This document shows positions 5,598 through 5,757 of a stretch of DNA of 5,757 nucleotides, piece after piece (positions within the stretch are counted from its first letter, which is position 1; every line of letters begins with the position of its first letter). Below the pieces are notes generated by a model, which saw nothing but the letters and a program-made list of their open reading frames with translations, did not search any database and was not told where the DNA came from. Location of the stretch: contig CAMLRV010000157.1 of assembly GCA_946482495.1 (NCBI GenBank), positions 1 through 5,757 on the forward strand, given 5' to 3'. This DNA is from an uncultured Flavobacteriia bacterium. Lineage in GTDB: Bacteria > Bacteroidota > Bacteroidia > Flavobacteriales > Flavobacteriaceae. The translations under genes and the position numbers were made by a program.

Positions 5598-5757
5598 AAT
5601 AAGAGCTAATTACATTGTAGAAATGGTCTGGGCTAAATGGTTTAGTTACCACGTCATTCATTCCGAAAGCCAATAACATTTCTCTGTTTTCATTTAATGA
5701 AATTGCTGTTAATGCTATAATTGGCAATTTCTTATATCTTTCTCCTGCTAATTTCCT
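5587..5757 (-). CDS. C-terminal receiver (REC) domain of a response regulator or hybrid histidine kinase (5' end outside window)
   Basis: The minus strand is open from the right edge for 56 codons to a TAA at 5587-5589. The peptide begins RKLAGERYKKLPIIALTA, continues with AFGMNDVVTKPF and ends SPDHFYNVISSYFKA. These are the last parts of a receiver domain: strand 4 with the switch Thr (LPIIALTA), the GMNDVVTKP turn with the conserved Lys before Pro-Phe, and helix 5. The phospho-accepting Asp would lie to the right of the window. The protein ends right after helix 5, so the receiver is its last domain. That fits either a single-domain regulator or, commonly in Flavobacteriaceae, a hybrid sensor kinase. 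The stop overlaps the lpxK 3' end by 11 bp, tail to tail. Confidence 0.85.
   Translation of the reverse strand, partial: RKLAGERYKKLPIIALTAISLNENREMLLAFGMNDVVTKPFSPDHFYNVISSYFKA

Overview
The window is AT-rich, bacterial, and reads as chromosome of a Flavobacteriaceae member, most likely Flavobacterium or a close relative. Four things point there: a C-terminal type IX secretion (Por/gliding) sorting domain on the first protein; several promoters of the Bacteroidota form (TTTG ... TAnnTTTG) with no Shine-Dalgarno sequences; protein sequences that read as typical flavobacterial versions of RluF, Nif3-like, DUF164 and LpxK; and a lipid A gene showing a Gram-negative envelope. I identified the proteins by recognising motifs, not by a database search.

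Layout from left to right. (1) 1-857 (+): the 3' end of a large secreted repeat protein, made of near-identical 138-bp tandem repeats, a linker domain and a T9SS type A sorting domain, closed by a strong hairpin terminator at 880-913. (2) 945-1439 (+): a GNAT acetyltransferase whose promoter appears to be interleaved with that terminator. (3) About 1446-1600: a non-coding stretch between convergent genes that folds into a closing helix plus two hairpins and resembles a recurrent flavobacterial structured element. (4) 1606-2394 (-): rluF, a 23S rRNA pseudouridine synthase, with a textbook promoter placed so close to the ATG that its mRNA may be leaderless. (5) 2445-2525: two minus-strand terminators in tandem. 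(6) 2530-4405 (-): a two-gene operon, nif3-like followed 4 nt later by a DUF164 coiled-coil 'zinc ribbon' protein that has lost all four zinc cysteines. (7) 4406-4595: a divergent intergenic region. (8) 4596-5597 (+): lpxK, the lipid A 4'-kinase. (9) 5587-5757 (-): the C-terminal end of a receiver domain, overlapping the lpxK end by 11 bp tail to tail.

Most genes here are housekeeping or envelope functions: rRNA modification, lipid A synthesis and a conserved metal-protein pair. The accessory part is the T9SS-exported repeat protein. I see no phage, transposon, CRISPR array, tRNA, rRNA or defence system. The points most worth a second look are the structured non-coding element, the ligand losses in the Nif3/DUF164 pair, the repeat array, and the compact promoter/terminator arrangements.
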